Source: Tsukamurella sp. M9C
GTDB taxonomy: Bacteria; Actinomycetota; Actinomycetes; Mycobacteriales; Mycobacteriaceae
DNA length: 40,703 nucleotides
Assembly (NCBI RefSeq): GCF_020169415.1
Contig: NZ_JAIULG010000043.1
Location: 1 to 40,703, forward strand
Direction: 5' to 3'
The notes beneath the pieces were generated by a model that saw only the letters and a program-made list of their open reading frames with translations, was not told the DNA's origin and did not search any database. The translations under genes were made by a program, and so were the position numbers. Positions 9,701-16,620 of this stretch are shown here, piece by piece; the first letter of the stretch is position 1; every line of letters starts with the position of its first letter.

Positions 9701-10082
9701 GGTCGAGAAGCAGACTGAGTTCCCGACATTCTACTGCGACTTCCCGGTCGAGGTCTCTCCGCTGGCGCGCAGGCACCGCGACGATCCGCGGCTCACGGAG
9801 CAGTGGGATCTGGTGGGCTTCGGCGCCGAGCTCGGCACCGCGTACACGGAGCTCACGGACCCGATCGATCAGCGCGAGCGGCTCACCAAACAGTCGATGG
9901 CCGCGGCCGCCGGCGATCCCGAGGCGATGGAGCTCGACGAGTCCTTCCTCGACGCCCTCTCCTACGCGATGCCGCCCACCGGCGGCCTGGGCATCGGCGT
10001 GGACCGCATCGTCATGCTGCTGGCGGGCGTGAACATCCGTGCGACACTGGCCTTCCCGTTCGTCAAACCGCAGGACCGCTGA
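6714..10082 (+). CDS. lysX: Bifunctional lysylphosphatidylglycerol synthetase/lysyl-tRNA synthetase
   Basis: Charges tRNA with lysine and transfers it to phosphatidylglycerol, reducing membrane negative charge and giving resistance to cationic peptides. About 1122 residues. Six membrane spans occupy roughly residues 10-255, followed by the cytosolic DUF2156 lysyl-transferase domain (about 260-560, e.g. LSLDLMRRDRDAENGLNEFM). An OB-fold anticodon-binding domain comes next (about 680-780), then a class II synthetase core with motif 2 (FELNRNFRNEGADATHNPEF) and motif 3 (GGLGIGVDRIVMLL). In-frame GTG 6672 and ATG 6708 also exist; GTG 6714 has GGAGG six bases upstream, so it is preferred. In mycobacteria lysX is a separate locus, so its place between pnp and rpsO is unusual. 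Confidence 0.93.
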   Translation: MSQSSRERVQEATATWLAHMITAAGIVSLLSVVIRSDRILPLVADLLGIVGIPSHPSLLLVAALTVLLGALRRRLRAAHTVAVIMMSLQVLVNIATLVIVATDQLDPDETRHLPPFIEAYVSVRFSLPGAALTAAISAVCLALVIAARPQYPAKLARGSRRAAFGVLVGGFVGVYLVVVALAFTFPGRGSNRLNGTVEILVWSLRSTFGVAVPRRIDVALNGHSGPMWLYSLAGVLSASVLILALMAFWRAGRGDELMTEPEELEVRRLLLEYGEDDSLGYFATRRDKAVIASPDRRAVVTCRAVGPVSMASADPIGHRDSWPAAVAAWIEDCRSHSLYPAVLAASADGATVYEDAGLRTLTIGDEAIIHVDAFTLKGRDMRAVRQAVTRVAGAGYTLKVRRHGDLSAAELAEVAALAEQWRGEETERGFSMALNRIGDPVDGRCVLVSAHSADGVVRGLLSFVPWGTRGLSLDLMRRDRDAENGLNEFMVAKLIEHCGEIGIRRISLNFAVFRSVFSEADRVGAGPVTRMVDSVLSFASKFYQLESLYRSNDKYRPDWVPRILCYDPSLSAVRAGIAVGTAEGFLPQIGPKFLAGPSIPDEFPRDTEFVDRLLAEEERLLRREAPPVRLSEQQRVRRRKLRALEDAGMPGYPPSVPRTTSLAAVREQASGLAPDGAAGTVVSVTGRVRAVRDYGGVTFVDLHEDGAHLQVIAERTRTPDDARALWRTAIDMGDLVSVTGEVIRSRTGEPSVLLASWAMAGKCLSPVPKTRARLGDETRARNRPLELITDDGAVDLLYRRSRAVAAMRAVFMGRDFTEVETPMLQSVHGGAAARPFTTHINAYDMGLYLRIAPELYLKRLAVGGMGRIFELNRNFRNEGADATHNPEFTALEAYEAYGDYTTMRTLTREVILAAAVAVNGRPVAVRPDGAGGTREVDLTAEWPVITVHSAVSTAAGVDLTSASTLEEVSAVCARHHVAVPRGATAGKLVMELYEALVEKQTEFPTFYCDFPVEVSPLARRHRDDPRLTEQWDLVGFGAELGTAYTELTDPIDQRERLTKQSMAAAAGDPEAMELDESFLDALSYAMPPTGGLGIGVDRIVMLLAGVNIRATLAFPFVKPQDR

Positions 10083-10137
10083 GCGCTCAGACGGATTGGC
10101 CCTTGTCGCGGGCTGCTAGTGCGAGTTCGATGGACCC

Positions 10138-10509
10138 ATGCAGCTGCCGCAGTCCCTCGCCAGGTTCAATCGCCGCGTCACGAACCCCGTCCAGCGCCTG
10201 TGGGCGGGCTGGGCACCGAGCTTCGCCATCATCGAGCACACCGGCCGCACGTCGGGGACGCCGTACCGGACGCCGGTCACCGCGTTCGCGACCGACGACG
10301 GGGTGGCGATCCTGCTGACCTACGGGCCCGATCGCGACTGGCTCAAGAACCTGCGCGCCGCCGGCGGGGGCCGAGTGATGCGCGGCGGCAAGACCCGCGC
10401 CGTCACCGCTCCGCGCGTGGTCTCGCGGGACGACGCGGCGAAGCTTGTGCGGAGCCGGACCTTCTCCCGCCTGCCCTTCGACGAGGCCGTCCTCCTGACC
10501 TACGCGTAG
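10138..10509 (+). CDS. Nitroreductase-family deazaflavin-dependent oxidoreductase
   Basis: Small split-barrel protein of 123 residues resembling the Ddn/DUF385 group, which bind F420 or related flavins and reduce quinones or nitro compounds. Supporting motifs are the LWAGWAP segment, IEHTGRTSGTPYRTPVTAF near residue 35, and DRDWLKNLRAAGGGRV near residue 66, the usual family signature. The C-terminus is short (ends LLTYA), so it is at the lower end of the family's length. It sits 55 bases after lysX in the same direction. A partner or substrate cannot be told from the sequence. Confidence 0.85.
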   Translation: MQLPQSLARFNRRVTNPVQRLWAGWAPSFAIIEHTGRTSGTPYRTPVTAFATDDGVAILLTYGPDRDWLKNLRAAGGGRVMRGGKTRAVTAPRVVSRDDAAKLVRSRTFSRLPFDEAVLLTYA

Positions 10510-10539
10510 CGCGCCGCCCGCTCCCGCTACCGGTCTTCG

Positions 10540-10569
10540 CTCTTCATGCCGTTGCAACGTAATGAAGAG
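10540..10569. repeat. 30-base imperfect palindrome after the nitroreductase gene
   Basis: Arms CTCTTCAT (10540-10547) and ATGAAGAG (10562-10569) enclose a second perfect palindrome CGTTGCAACG (10550-10559). The two 15-base halves differ at only two positions. It lies between converging genes and could end transcription from either side, though its lower GC content and lack of a loop look more like a protein-binding site. The rest of the gap to 10690 shows nothing I can name. Confidence 0.45.
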
Positions 10570-10690
10570 GAGGAACCGTTAGCGGAAGAGGGACTTGGTT
10601 GATCCGAGGATCGCACTGGACGTCAGCCGCGGGTTGCCGTGGCGCCGGCTGGCAGGCGTGAACGTCCGCGCATCGACGTCTTCCCGTCCG

Positions 10691-12076
10691 TCACACCGCA
10701 CGCGAGCTGCGCCTCGGGGCCCACCGGACAGCGACCAGCAGGACCGCGAGGACTGCGGATTCGATCGCGACCACGGCGAGGAGGACTCCGACATCCGGCG
10801 CCCAGCGGGTGAGGACCGGCCGGGGATAGCCCAGTGCCGCGGGCCCGAACCACGCTGCAGCGCCGGCGAGCCCACAGATGCCGGCCCCGGCCGCTGTCAT
10901 CATGCGAAAACGGCCCGCTGGAGCCGATCGCCGCCGCACGAGGCGCACCGCCGTCCATCCGACCGCAAGACCCCCGAGCCCGGCTCCAGCAGCGGCGCCG
11001 ACGAGGACGAGGGACGGCCACGGCGCCGCGTGTGGCGGATCGCCCGCATCGCCGACGACGCCCTGCATGGCGTACCGCGCTACGTCCGCGAGTCGCTCCG
11101 CGTCGAGCTCCCCGTACCGGTTCGCGAGGAGGACCAGAGTGCGGCCCGATTCCGGGTACGCGGCGATGTGGGTGAAGTAGCCCGGTACGGCGCCGGAGTG
11201 CCACCACACCGTGCGGCCGGCGATCGTCTCGCGATAGAGGCCCGGTCCGTACTCGGCAGCGTGGCCGGTGGGCACCGTCGGGAAGCTCTGCCAGTTCGCG
11301 TCGCGTGCCAGCCACTGCGCGAACCGGGACAGGGCCTCGAGCGAGCCAGCGAGGTAGCCGTAGCCGAGGCCGGCGCCGTCGAAGACGGGATCGGTACGCC
11401 GCGGTCGAGTCAGGAAGGGGACGTGGCCGGGAGGGACCTCGGCGACGAAGGACTCCGCGCCTGACACGATGCGGGCACCCGAGGGCACACCGACCTCGCT
11501 TCCCACCGTGGCACCGTACGGCGATGCCGTCACTGCCTCGATGACAGCCTGGAGCAGGAGGTAGTTGAGGCTCGAGTATCGGAACGAGCCCCTCGGCCCG
11601 CGCGCGGGCGGCTCCGTGGCGCGCACCGCCTCCATCGCCGGCTCGGGGCGGGCGAGATCAGTAAGGGCGACGTCGTGCGGGAGTCCGCTGGTGTGCCGGA
11701 TCAGGTCGCTGACGGTCACGTCGCCGCCGACCCAAGGCGCTGCAGCGGCGACCGCCGCAGCGACGGGGGCGTCCAGGTCGAGGAGGCCACGTCCGGCTAG
11801 GGCGAGCGCGGAGCGAGCGGCCAGGGACTTCGATACGGAGCCCCACACGAACGGCGTCGCGGCGGAGATGGACCGCCCGGCTCCGTCTGTTCCCCCGATC
11901 TGCTCGTCCTCGACGCCGCCCGGGCCGACGAGCCGCACCGCATAGCCTGGAACGCCGGCCTCCTTCAGGAGGTCCGCGACGCTCGCGACGTCGCCGGTGC
12001 CCGCGCCCGCCGGTCCCCCTGCGATTCCCCAGATCAGTGCGACGATCAGGCCGGTCACGGCCGCACGAGTTCGCAT
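10691..12076 (-). CDS. Membrane-anchored serine hydrolase (class C beta-lactamase fold)
   Basis: Serine hydrolase of the beta-lactamase/penicillin-binding-protein family, 461 residues. A signal peptide spans about residues 1-26 (cleavage near AGA/GTG). The nucleophile motif SVSK (S-x-x-K) is near residue 80, YSSLN (Y-x-x-x-N) near 166, and HSGAVPG replaces the usual K/H-T-G near 295. After the catalytic domain come three hydrophobic spans (roughly 347-372, 392-418 and 428-450), which would anchor the enzyme domain outside the membrane. Substrate is unknown; candidates are peptidoglycan, esters or D-amino-acid peptides. ATG 12076 is preceded by AGGGGG with suitable spacing. Confidence 0.85.
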   Translation of the reverse strand: MRTRAAVTGLIVALIWGIAGGPAGAGTGDVASVADLLKEAGVPGYAVRLVGPGGVEDEQIGGTDGAGRSISAATPFVWGSVSKSLAARSALALAGRGLLDLDAPVAAAVAAAAPWVGGDVTVSDLIRHTSGLPHDVALTDLARPEPAMEAVRATEPPARGPRGSFRYSSLNYLLLQAVIEAVTASPYGATVGSEVGVPSGARIVSGAESFVAEVPPGHVPFLTRPRRTDPVFDGAGLGYGYLAGSLEALSRFAQWLARDANWQSFPTVPTGHAAEYGPGLYRETIAGRTVWWHSGAVPGYFTHIAAYPESGRTLVLLANRYGELDAERLADVARYAMQGVVGDAGDPPHAAPWPSLVLVGAAAGAGLGGLAVGWTAVRLVRRRSAPAGRFRMMTAAGAGICGLAGAAAWFGPAALGYPRPVLTRWAPDVGVLLAVVAIESAVLAVLLVAVRWAPRRSSRAV

Positions 12077-12132
12077 TCGTCCCCCTTTCGCCGGGTCGGG
12101 GTGGACACTATCGACGCTCTGCCCGGGGCCGC

Positions 12133-12150
12133 CTCACCCGTAGGGGTGAG
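12133..12150. promoter_or_regulatory. Hairpin/operator candidate upstream of SDR gene
   Basis: CTCACCC (12133-12139) and GGGTGAG (12144-12150) form a perfect seven-base inverted repeat around GTAG, in the 144-base divergent gap between the serine hydrolase and the SDR gene. It could be an operator for either gene. Confidence 0.35.
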
Positions 12151-12220
12151 ATCGCGGGTCGCGCCGGCGGCCGTCGAGCTCGCCGCTGCGGGCTCGCCGA
12201 AATCGTGAGACATTCGAACG

Positions 12221-12970
12221 ATGACGAGGCGTGCAGTGGTGACGGGCGGCGGAACGGGGATCGGGCGGGCGATCGCGCACCGTCTGGCCTCCGACGGGAA
12301 CGACGTGGTGATCGTGGGCAGGCGCGCGGACGTGCTCGCGGAGACCGCGGCCACGATCAACGCCGCGCTCGGTGCGCAGCGGGTGTCCGCCGAGGTCGCG
12401 GACGTGTCCGATCCGTCCGCCGTCGACGCTCTCGCCGACCGGATCGGCGCCGGCGGCACCGTCGACGTGCTGGTGAACAACGTGGGTGGCAACCCGGCCC
12501 GCGACGGCGCGCCGGGCGGCCTCGCAGGGACGGCGGAGGCGTACGCCACGACGTTCCGGCTCAACGTGATCACGGCCGTCCTCGCGACCGAGGCGCTGCG
12601 GCCGCACCTCGCCCGCCCCGGCGGCCGGATCGTCTCGATCAGCTCGATCGCGGGGCTCCGCGGCCCCGGCGCGTACGGCGCGGCGAAGGGCGCGCTGCAC
12701 GCCTGGTCGGCGGGGCTCGCCCTGCAATTGGCGTCCGAGGGCGTCACCGTCAACGTGGTCGCGCCCGGGTTCGTGCCGGCGACGGAGTTCTGGGCCGACC
12801 GACTCACGACCGAGCTCCACGACAGCCGCGTCGCGCAGATCCCGGCGGGCCGCCCCGGCACCCCCGAGGAGGTCGCCGCGGCGGTGGCCTACCTCGCCGC
12901 GCCCGACGCGGGCTGGACCACCGGCCAGATCCTGCAGGTCAACGGCGGCACCCTGCTGGGCCGCGGCTGA
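12221..12970 (+). CDS. Short-chain dehydrogenase/reductase
   Basis: NAD(P)-dependent oxidoreductase of the classical SDR family, 249 residues. The nucleotide-binding glycine motif TGGGTGIG is at about residues 8-15, followed by GRRAD, which suggests NADP preference from its two arginines. NNVGG replaces the common NNAG near residue 86. The catalytic Ser lies in SISSIAG and the Tyr/Lys pair in YGAAK near 150. The C-terminus TTGQILQVNGG is typical. No neighbour indicates the substrate. No obvious ribosome-binding site precedes the ATG. Confidence 0.88.
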   Translation: MTRRAVVTGGGTGIGRAIAHRLASDGNDVVIVGRRADVLAETAATINAALGAQRVSAEVADVSDPSAVDALADRIGAGGTVDVLVNNVGGNPARDGAPGGLAGTAEAYATTFRLNVITAVLATEALRPHLARPGGRIVSISSIAGLRGPGAYGAAKGALHAWSAGLALQLASEGVTVNVVAPGFVPATEFWADRLTTELHDSRVAQIPAGRPGTPEEVAAAVAYLAAPDAGWTTGQILQVNGGTLLGRG

Positions 12971-13090
12971 CGCGCGCCTCGTGCTCGCTCACGATGTCGA
13001 GTTCTGCACGGACACAGGTGCGTGAGAACACGCGTACCCGCCGGAACCTCCACATCGTGAGGCGCCCGGGATCGGCGGACCCGGAAACGC

Positions 13091-13130
13091 CGAACGGCCC
13101 GCCCCCGGGGATCCGGGAACGGGCCGTTCG
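13091..13130 (-). terminator. rpsO terminator hairpin
   Basis: CGAACGGCCCG (13091-13101) and CGGGCCGTTCG (13120-13130) form a perfect 11-base-pair stem whose loop itself contains CCCCGGGG. It starts ten bases beyond the rpsO stop on the minus strand. The 120 bases between it and the SDR gene contain nothing else I recognise. Confidence 0.8.
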
Positions 13131-13140
13131 ATGAAGGCTC

Positions 13141-13410
13141 TTAGCGACGCAGGCCGAGGCGCTCGATGAGCGCGCGGTAGCGGTTGATGTCGACCGAGGC
13201 GACGTACTTCAGCAGACGGCGACGACGGCCGACCAGCAGCAGCAGGCCGCGGCGGCTGTGGTGATCGTGCTTGTGCTGCTTGAGGTGCTCGGTCAGGTCG
13301 GTGATGCGCTTGGTCAGCATCGCGACCTGCGCCTCGGGGGAACCGGTGTCGGTCTCGTGGAGGCCGTACTCGGCCAGGATCGACTTCTTCTGCTCGGTGG
13401 TGAGCGACAT
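13141..13410 (-). CDS. rpsO: 30S ribosomal protein S15
   Basis: Ribosomal small-subunit protein of 89 residues that binds 16S rRNA early in assembly. The full length and motifs are standard: [37 protein letters not shown] and [22 protein letters not shown] seven bases upstream supports the ATG at 13410. In mycobacteria rpsO lies just before lppU and PNPase; here it is separated from PNPase by about 6.7 kb of other genes. It lies downstream of ribF with a 90-base gap that could hold its own promoter or an autoregulatory leader. Confidence 0.97.
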   Translation of the reverse strand: MSLTTEQKKSILAEYGLHETDTGSPEAQVAMLTKRITDLTEHLKQHKHDHHSRRGLLLLVGRRRRLLKYVASVDINRYRALIERLGLRR

Positions 13411-13500
13411 GGAGGAACTCCTTGTTTCAGTATCGCGTCGTCATGGATCCGTGCCGCCACCGCGAACCGCAGCAGGCACGATCGACCACGTTACCAGGAG

Positions 13501-14463
13501 TCAGGGGATTCCCAGAATCGCGCGGGTCTTATCGACGTCCCCGCCCATCGCGATGAGCAGCGCATCGATGGAGTCGAACCGCTCCATGCCGCGCACCCTG
13601 TCCACGAAGTCGACGGCGACGTGCTGGCCGTAGAGATCGGCGGACGTGTCCAGTACGAAGGCCTCGACGGTGCGCGTACGCCCCGAGAAGGTCGGGTTGC
13701 TGCCCACTGACACCGCGGCCGGATAGCGCTCGCCGGGCGTCACCTGCCCCACCACGGGGCCCGCGCCGAGCACGGTGAACCACGCGGCGTACACGCCGTC
13801 GGCGGGGATCGCGGCGAACATGGGCGGGGCGACGTTCGCCGTCGGGAAGCCCAGCTCGCGGCCGCGGCCGTCGCCGCGCACGACGACACCCTCCACCCGG
13901 TGCGGGCGCCCCAGCGCCTCGGCGGCGGCCTTGACGTCGCCCGCGTCCACGCAGGAGCGGATGTACGTCGAGGAGTAGGTCACCGAGTGCTCGGTCAGCA
14001 GCGGCACCGCGTCCACGGAGAAGCCGAACTTGTGCCCCAGGCGGGCCAGCATCTCGACGTTGCCGAGGGCCCGGTAGCCGAAGGTGAAGTTGTCCCCCAC
14101 CACGACCGCGGCGGCGTGCAGCCGCTCGACCAACACGGAGTGCACGAAGTCCTCGGCCGGTTGCGCCATGACGGTGGCGGTGAAGGGCATCACGCAGAAG
14201 ACGTCGATGCCGAGCTCCTCGGCGAGCTCGGCCCGCCTGGTCAGCGTCGTCAGTTGCGGCGGATGCGATCCGGGCCGCACCACCTCCGCGGGATGCGGAT
14301 CGAACGTCATGAGGACCGCGGGGAGGCCACGTTCGTGGGCCTCCGCGGTCGCTCGTGCGATCAGTTGGGCGTGTCCACGGTGAACACCGTCGAACACGCC
14401 GATCGTTACGACACACCGTCCCCAGTCCGCGGGAACGTCATCGAGCCCTCGCCAGCGAAGCAC
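13501..14463 (-). CDS. ribF: Bifunctional riboflavin kinase/FAD synthetase
   Basis: Converts riboflavin to FMN and FMN to FAD in the cytosol; 320 residues. The N-terminal FAD synthetase domain has the nucleotidyltransferase motif GVFDGVHRGH (about 22-31), MTFDPHPAEVVRPG, and SSTYIRSCVDAGDV. The C-terminal flavokinase domain shows GRGRELGFPTANV and NPTFSGRTRTVEAFVLD. The start is GTG 14463: the minus-strand hexamer TAGGGT (14470-14475) is exactly six bases upstream, indicating a leaderless transcript. It is divergent from the DtxR-family gene with 34 bases between start codons. Confidence 0.96.
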   Translation of the reverse strand: MLRWRGLDDVPADWGRCVVTIGVFDGVHRGHAQLIARATAEAHERGLPAVLMTFDPHPAEVVRPGSHPPQLTTLTRRAELAEELGIDVFCVMPFTATVMAQPAEDFVHSVLVERLHAAAVVVGDNFTFGYRALGNVEMLARLGHKFGFSVDAVPLLTEHSVTYSSTYIRSCVDAGDVKAAAEALGRPHRVEGVVVRGDGRGRELGFPTANVAPPMFAAIPADGVYAAWFTVLGAGPVVGQVTPGERYPAAVSVGSNPTFSGRTRTVEAFVLDTSADLYGQHVAVDFVDRVRGMERFDSIDALLIAMGGDVDKTRAILGIP

Positions 14464-14497
14464 GCACTCACCCTATCGGACGGCCTATGGTGGGTGC
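14464..14497. promoter_or_regulatory. Back-to-back leaderless promoters of ribF and the DtxR-family gene
   Basis: On the minus strand TAGGGT (14470-14475) is six bases from the ribF GTG. On the plus strand TATGGT (14486-14491) is six bases from the GTG at 14498. The two -10 hexamers are ten bases apart, so each polymerase footprint would cover the other promoter. Confidence 0.55.
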
Positions 14498-15196
14498 GTG
14501 CCCAAGCCTCCCCTGCCCGATTCGCCGCGCCCCGTCGGCGAGCTGTCCGCGGTCACGCAGGACTACCTCAAGCAGATCTGGACCGCCCAGGAGTGGTCCG
14601 ATGTGAAGGTCACGACGAAGTCGCTCGCCGATGCGCTCGGCGTCTCCGCATCCACCGCCTCCGAGGCCATTCGCAAGCTCGCCGACCAGGGCCTGGTCGA
14701 CCACGAGAAGTACGGGGCGGTCACCCTCACCGACGACGGGCGCGCCGCGGCCACGGCGATGGTGCGCCGGCACCGGCTCCTCGAGACCTTCCTGGTCTCG
14801 GAGCTGGGCTACGGCTGGGACGAGGTGCACGACGAGGCCGAGGTCCTCGAACACGCCGTCTCCGAGCGCTTCCTCGCACGCCTCGACGAGCGGCTCGGCT
14901 ACCCCGACCGCGACCCGCACGGCGACCCGATCCCCCAGCCCGACGGCACCGTCCCCACCCCCGACGCCTGCCTGCTGTCCGAGCTCGCGGCGGGCCAGTC
15001 CGGCACCGTCGCCCGGATCTCCGACTCCGACCCCGAGATGCTGCGCTACTTCCAGGAGGTCGGGATCGCGCCCGACGCGCGGATCGAGGTCGTGGAGCTG
15101 CGCAAGTTCCTCGGGACCGTCGCCGTCACCGTCGACGACGGTGCGCCGCTGGACCTGGGCGACGTGGCGGCGCAGGCCATCTGGGTCAGGAGCTGA
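14498..15196 (+). CDS. DtxR/MntR-family metal-dependent regulator
   Basis: Metal-responsive transcription factor of 232 residues. The winged helix-turn-helix occupies about residues 14-75 (VTTKSLADALGVSASTASEAIRKLADQGLV). The metal-binding and dimerisation domain follows (RRHRLLETFLVSELGYGWDEVHDEAEVLEHAVSE), with the His and Glu ligands in VHDEAEVLEH, and a C-terminal SH3-like FeoA domain. It matches mycobacterial Rv2788 (SirR/MntR), next to ribF there too. Manganese is the likely co-repressor, but that is inference. The start is a leaderless GTG. It overlaps the following convergent TetR gene by 11 bases. Confidence 0.9.
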   Translation: MPKPPLPDSPRPVGELSAVTQDYLKQIWTAQEWSDVKVTTKSLADALGVSASTASEAIRKLADQGLVDHEKYGAVTLTDDGRAAATAMVRRHRLLETFLVSELGYGWDEVHDEAEVLEHAVSERFLARLDERLGYPDRDPHGDPIPQPDGTVPTPDACLLSELAAGQSGTVARISDSDPEMLRYFQEVGIAPDARIEVVELRKFLGTVAVTVDDGAPLDLGDVAAQAIWVRS

Positions 15197-15785
15197 CGGG
15201 CCAGGCGCCCGCGGCGATCGCGGCCACCGCCTCCAGCTCCTCCAGCGGCACCCCCTCGCGCGCCGCCGCGGCGAGCCCGTTCAGGGTCGCGAAGACGAAC
15301 CGCGCGAGCGCGAGCGCGTCGACGGTGGCGGGCAGCGCACCGCTGTCGACGTCGCGGGCGATGCGCTCGGCCAGCCGCGCGACGTTGGCGGACCGCATCG
15401 CGATCATGTAGCCCGTGACCTCGGCGTCCGCCGTCCCGGCGTCGCCGCTGACGACGAGGCAGCCGCGGGGCAGGCCGGCGCGCGTGTACCTCCGGGGCCC
15501 CTCGGCGAGGAGGCGGAGAACCACCGCCTGTGCGGTGGACTCCTCCGCGAACGCGAGGTCGATGAAACCCCCGTAGGTGCGGTCGTATTCGGCGACCGCC
15601 TCCTCGAAGAGGCGCCGCTTGTCGCCGAAAGCGCGGTAGAGGCTCGGCGCCTCGACACCGAGCCGCTCCGTCAGATCGCGGATCGAGGTGGCTTCGAAGC
15701 CCTTCTCCCAGAACAGCAGAGCGGCGGCGCCGAGCGCGGCGCCCCGGTCGAAGGAGCGCGGCCTGCCTCGGGTCGTCGTCGCCAT
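15186..15785 (-). CDS. TetR/AcrR-family regulator of the SDR-MFS pair
   Basis: Repressor of 199 residues. The DNA-binding domain (about 10-58) contains GRPRSFDRGAALGAA, KGFEATSIRDLTERLGVEAPSLYRAFGDKR, the recognition helix being APSLYRAFG. The C-terminal half resembles the TetR_C_16/YdeS-like sensing domains with a RGCLVVSG segment. ATG 15785 has TAGAAT exactly six bases upstream on the minus strand, so the mRNA is probably leaderless. It is divergent from the SDR and transporter genes, which it likely represses through the two operators between them. Confidence 0.88.
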   Translation of the reverse strand: MATTTRGRPRSFDRGAALGAAALLFWEKGFEATSIRDLTERLGVEAPSLYRAFGDKRRLFEEAVAEYDRTYGGFIDLAFAEESTAQAVVLRLLAEGPRRYTRAGLPRGCLVVSGDAGTADAEVTGYMIAMRSANVARLAERIARDVDSGALPATVDALALARFVFATLNGLAAAAREGVPLEELEAVAAIAAGAWPVSS

Positions 15786-15797
15786 GACCCCATTCTA

Positions 15798-15855
15798 TAG
15801 CGATCGCTACGCATTGCTGCTAGATTCCTTTTCGTAGCATTCACTACGAAAAGGA
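15798..15855. promoter_or_regulatory. Two matching TetR operators
   Basis: Site 1 at 15798-15811 (TAGCGATCGCTACG) contains the palindrome TAGCGATCGCTA and abuts the regulator's -10 hexamer (15792-15797). Site 2 at 15835-15848 (TAGCATTCACTACG) matches it at 11 of 14 positions. It sits inside a perfect 12-base inverted repeat TCCTTTTCGTAG / CTACGAAAAGGA (15826-15837, 15844-15855), whose right arm contains the AAGGAG ribosome-binding site of the SDR gene. One site would block each direction. Confidence 0.65.
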
Positions 15856-15864
15856 GCGGAACAC

Positions 15865-16620
15865 GTGAGCGACGATCTGGCAGGCAGGTACGCCCTGGTC
15901 ACGGGAGCGAGTCGCGGGATCGGGCGCGCGATCGCGGACGACCTCGCGGACCGCGGAGCGACGGTGGCGGTCCACTACGGCGCCGACCGCGAGGCGGCGG
16001 AGGGCGTCGTGCATGCGATCGAGGAGCGCGGCGGCCGGGCGTTCCCGATCCGCGTCGACCTCGCCGACGAGGAAGCGCCGGCGCAGCTGTGGGAGCAGTA
16101 CGACCGGGAGGCCCCGCGCGCCGACATCGTGATCAACAACGCCGGAATCCTGGGCGGGCGAATCCCGTTCGCCGACGTCGAGCCGGACGTCTTCGACCGG
16201 GTCATGGCGATCAACACCCGCGCGCCGTTCTTCGTCCTCCAGCACGCGCTCCCGCGGCTGACGGACGGCGGCCGGGTGGTGAACATCTCCACGCGCTTCA
16301 CCCACGGCTCGTACAACCCCGCGCTGCTCCCCTACGCGATGTCCAAGGCGGCGGTGGACGCGCTGACCCACGCCCTGGCCAAGGAGCTGGCACCCCGGGC
16401 CATCACCGTGAACGCGGTCGGACCGGGCGGGACGGCGACCGACATGAACGCTGCCCGGCTCGCGACGCCGGAGGGGCGCGCGGCCATGGCGGCGGACTCG
16501 CCGCTCGGACGAGTCGGACAGCCTGCCGACGTGGCGGGGATCGTCGGCTTCCTGGTCTCCGACGCGGCCGGTTGGGTCACCGGGCAGTGGATCGACGCGA
16601 GCGGCGGGTCGCTGCTGTGA
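15865..16620 (+). CDS. Short-chain dehydrogenase/reductase, TetR-controlled
   Basis: Classical SDR of 251 residues. TGASRGIGRAIADDL carries the glycine motif (about 13-20), VINNAGILGG the NNAG motif (about 90), NISTRF the catalytic-Ser region and YAMSK the Tyr/Lys pair (about 156-160). WVTGQWIDASGG closes the domain. AAGGAG eight bases upstream supports GTG 15865. It overlaps the downstream transporter gene by one base (TGATG), so the two are co-translated. The cassette resembles an inducible detoxification unit: an enzyme modifies a compound, the pump exports it and TetR senses it. The compound is unknown. Confidence 0.9.
   Translation: MSDDLAGRYALVTGASRGIGRAIADDLADRGATVAVHYGADREAAEGVVHAIEERGGRAFPIRVDLADEEAPAQLWEQYDREAPRADIVINNAGILGGRIPFADVEPDVFDRVMAINTRAPFFVLQHALPRLTDGGRVVNISTRFTHGSYNPALLPYAMSKAAVDALTHALAKELAPRAITVNAVGPGGTATDMNAARLATPEGRAAMAADSPLGRVGQPADVAGIVGFLVSDAAGWVTGQWIDASGGSLL

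Noticed and set aside
6492-9776. 1094-codon open frame antisense to lysX
   Set aside because: Its product is a low-complexity Arg/Gly/Asp/His-rich shadow of high-GC codon bias; lysX on the other strand has clear domains.
10579-10875. 98-codon minus-strand frame ending LTSSAILGSTKSLFR
   Set aside because: Mostly overlaps the serine hydrolase gene in another frame; the tail looks gene-like but is too short to assign.
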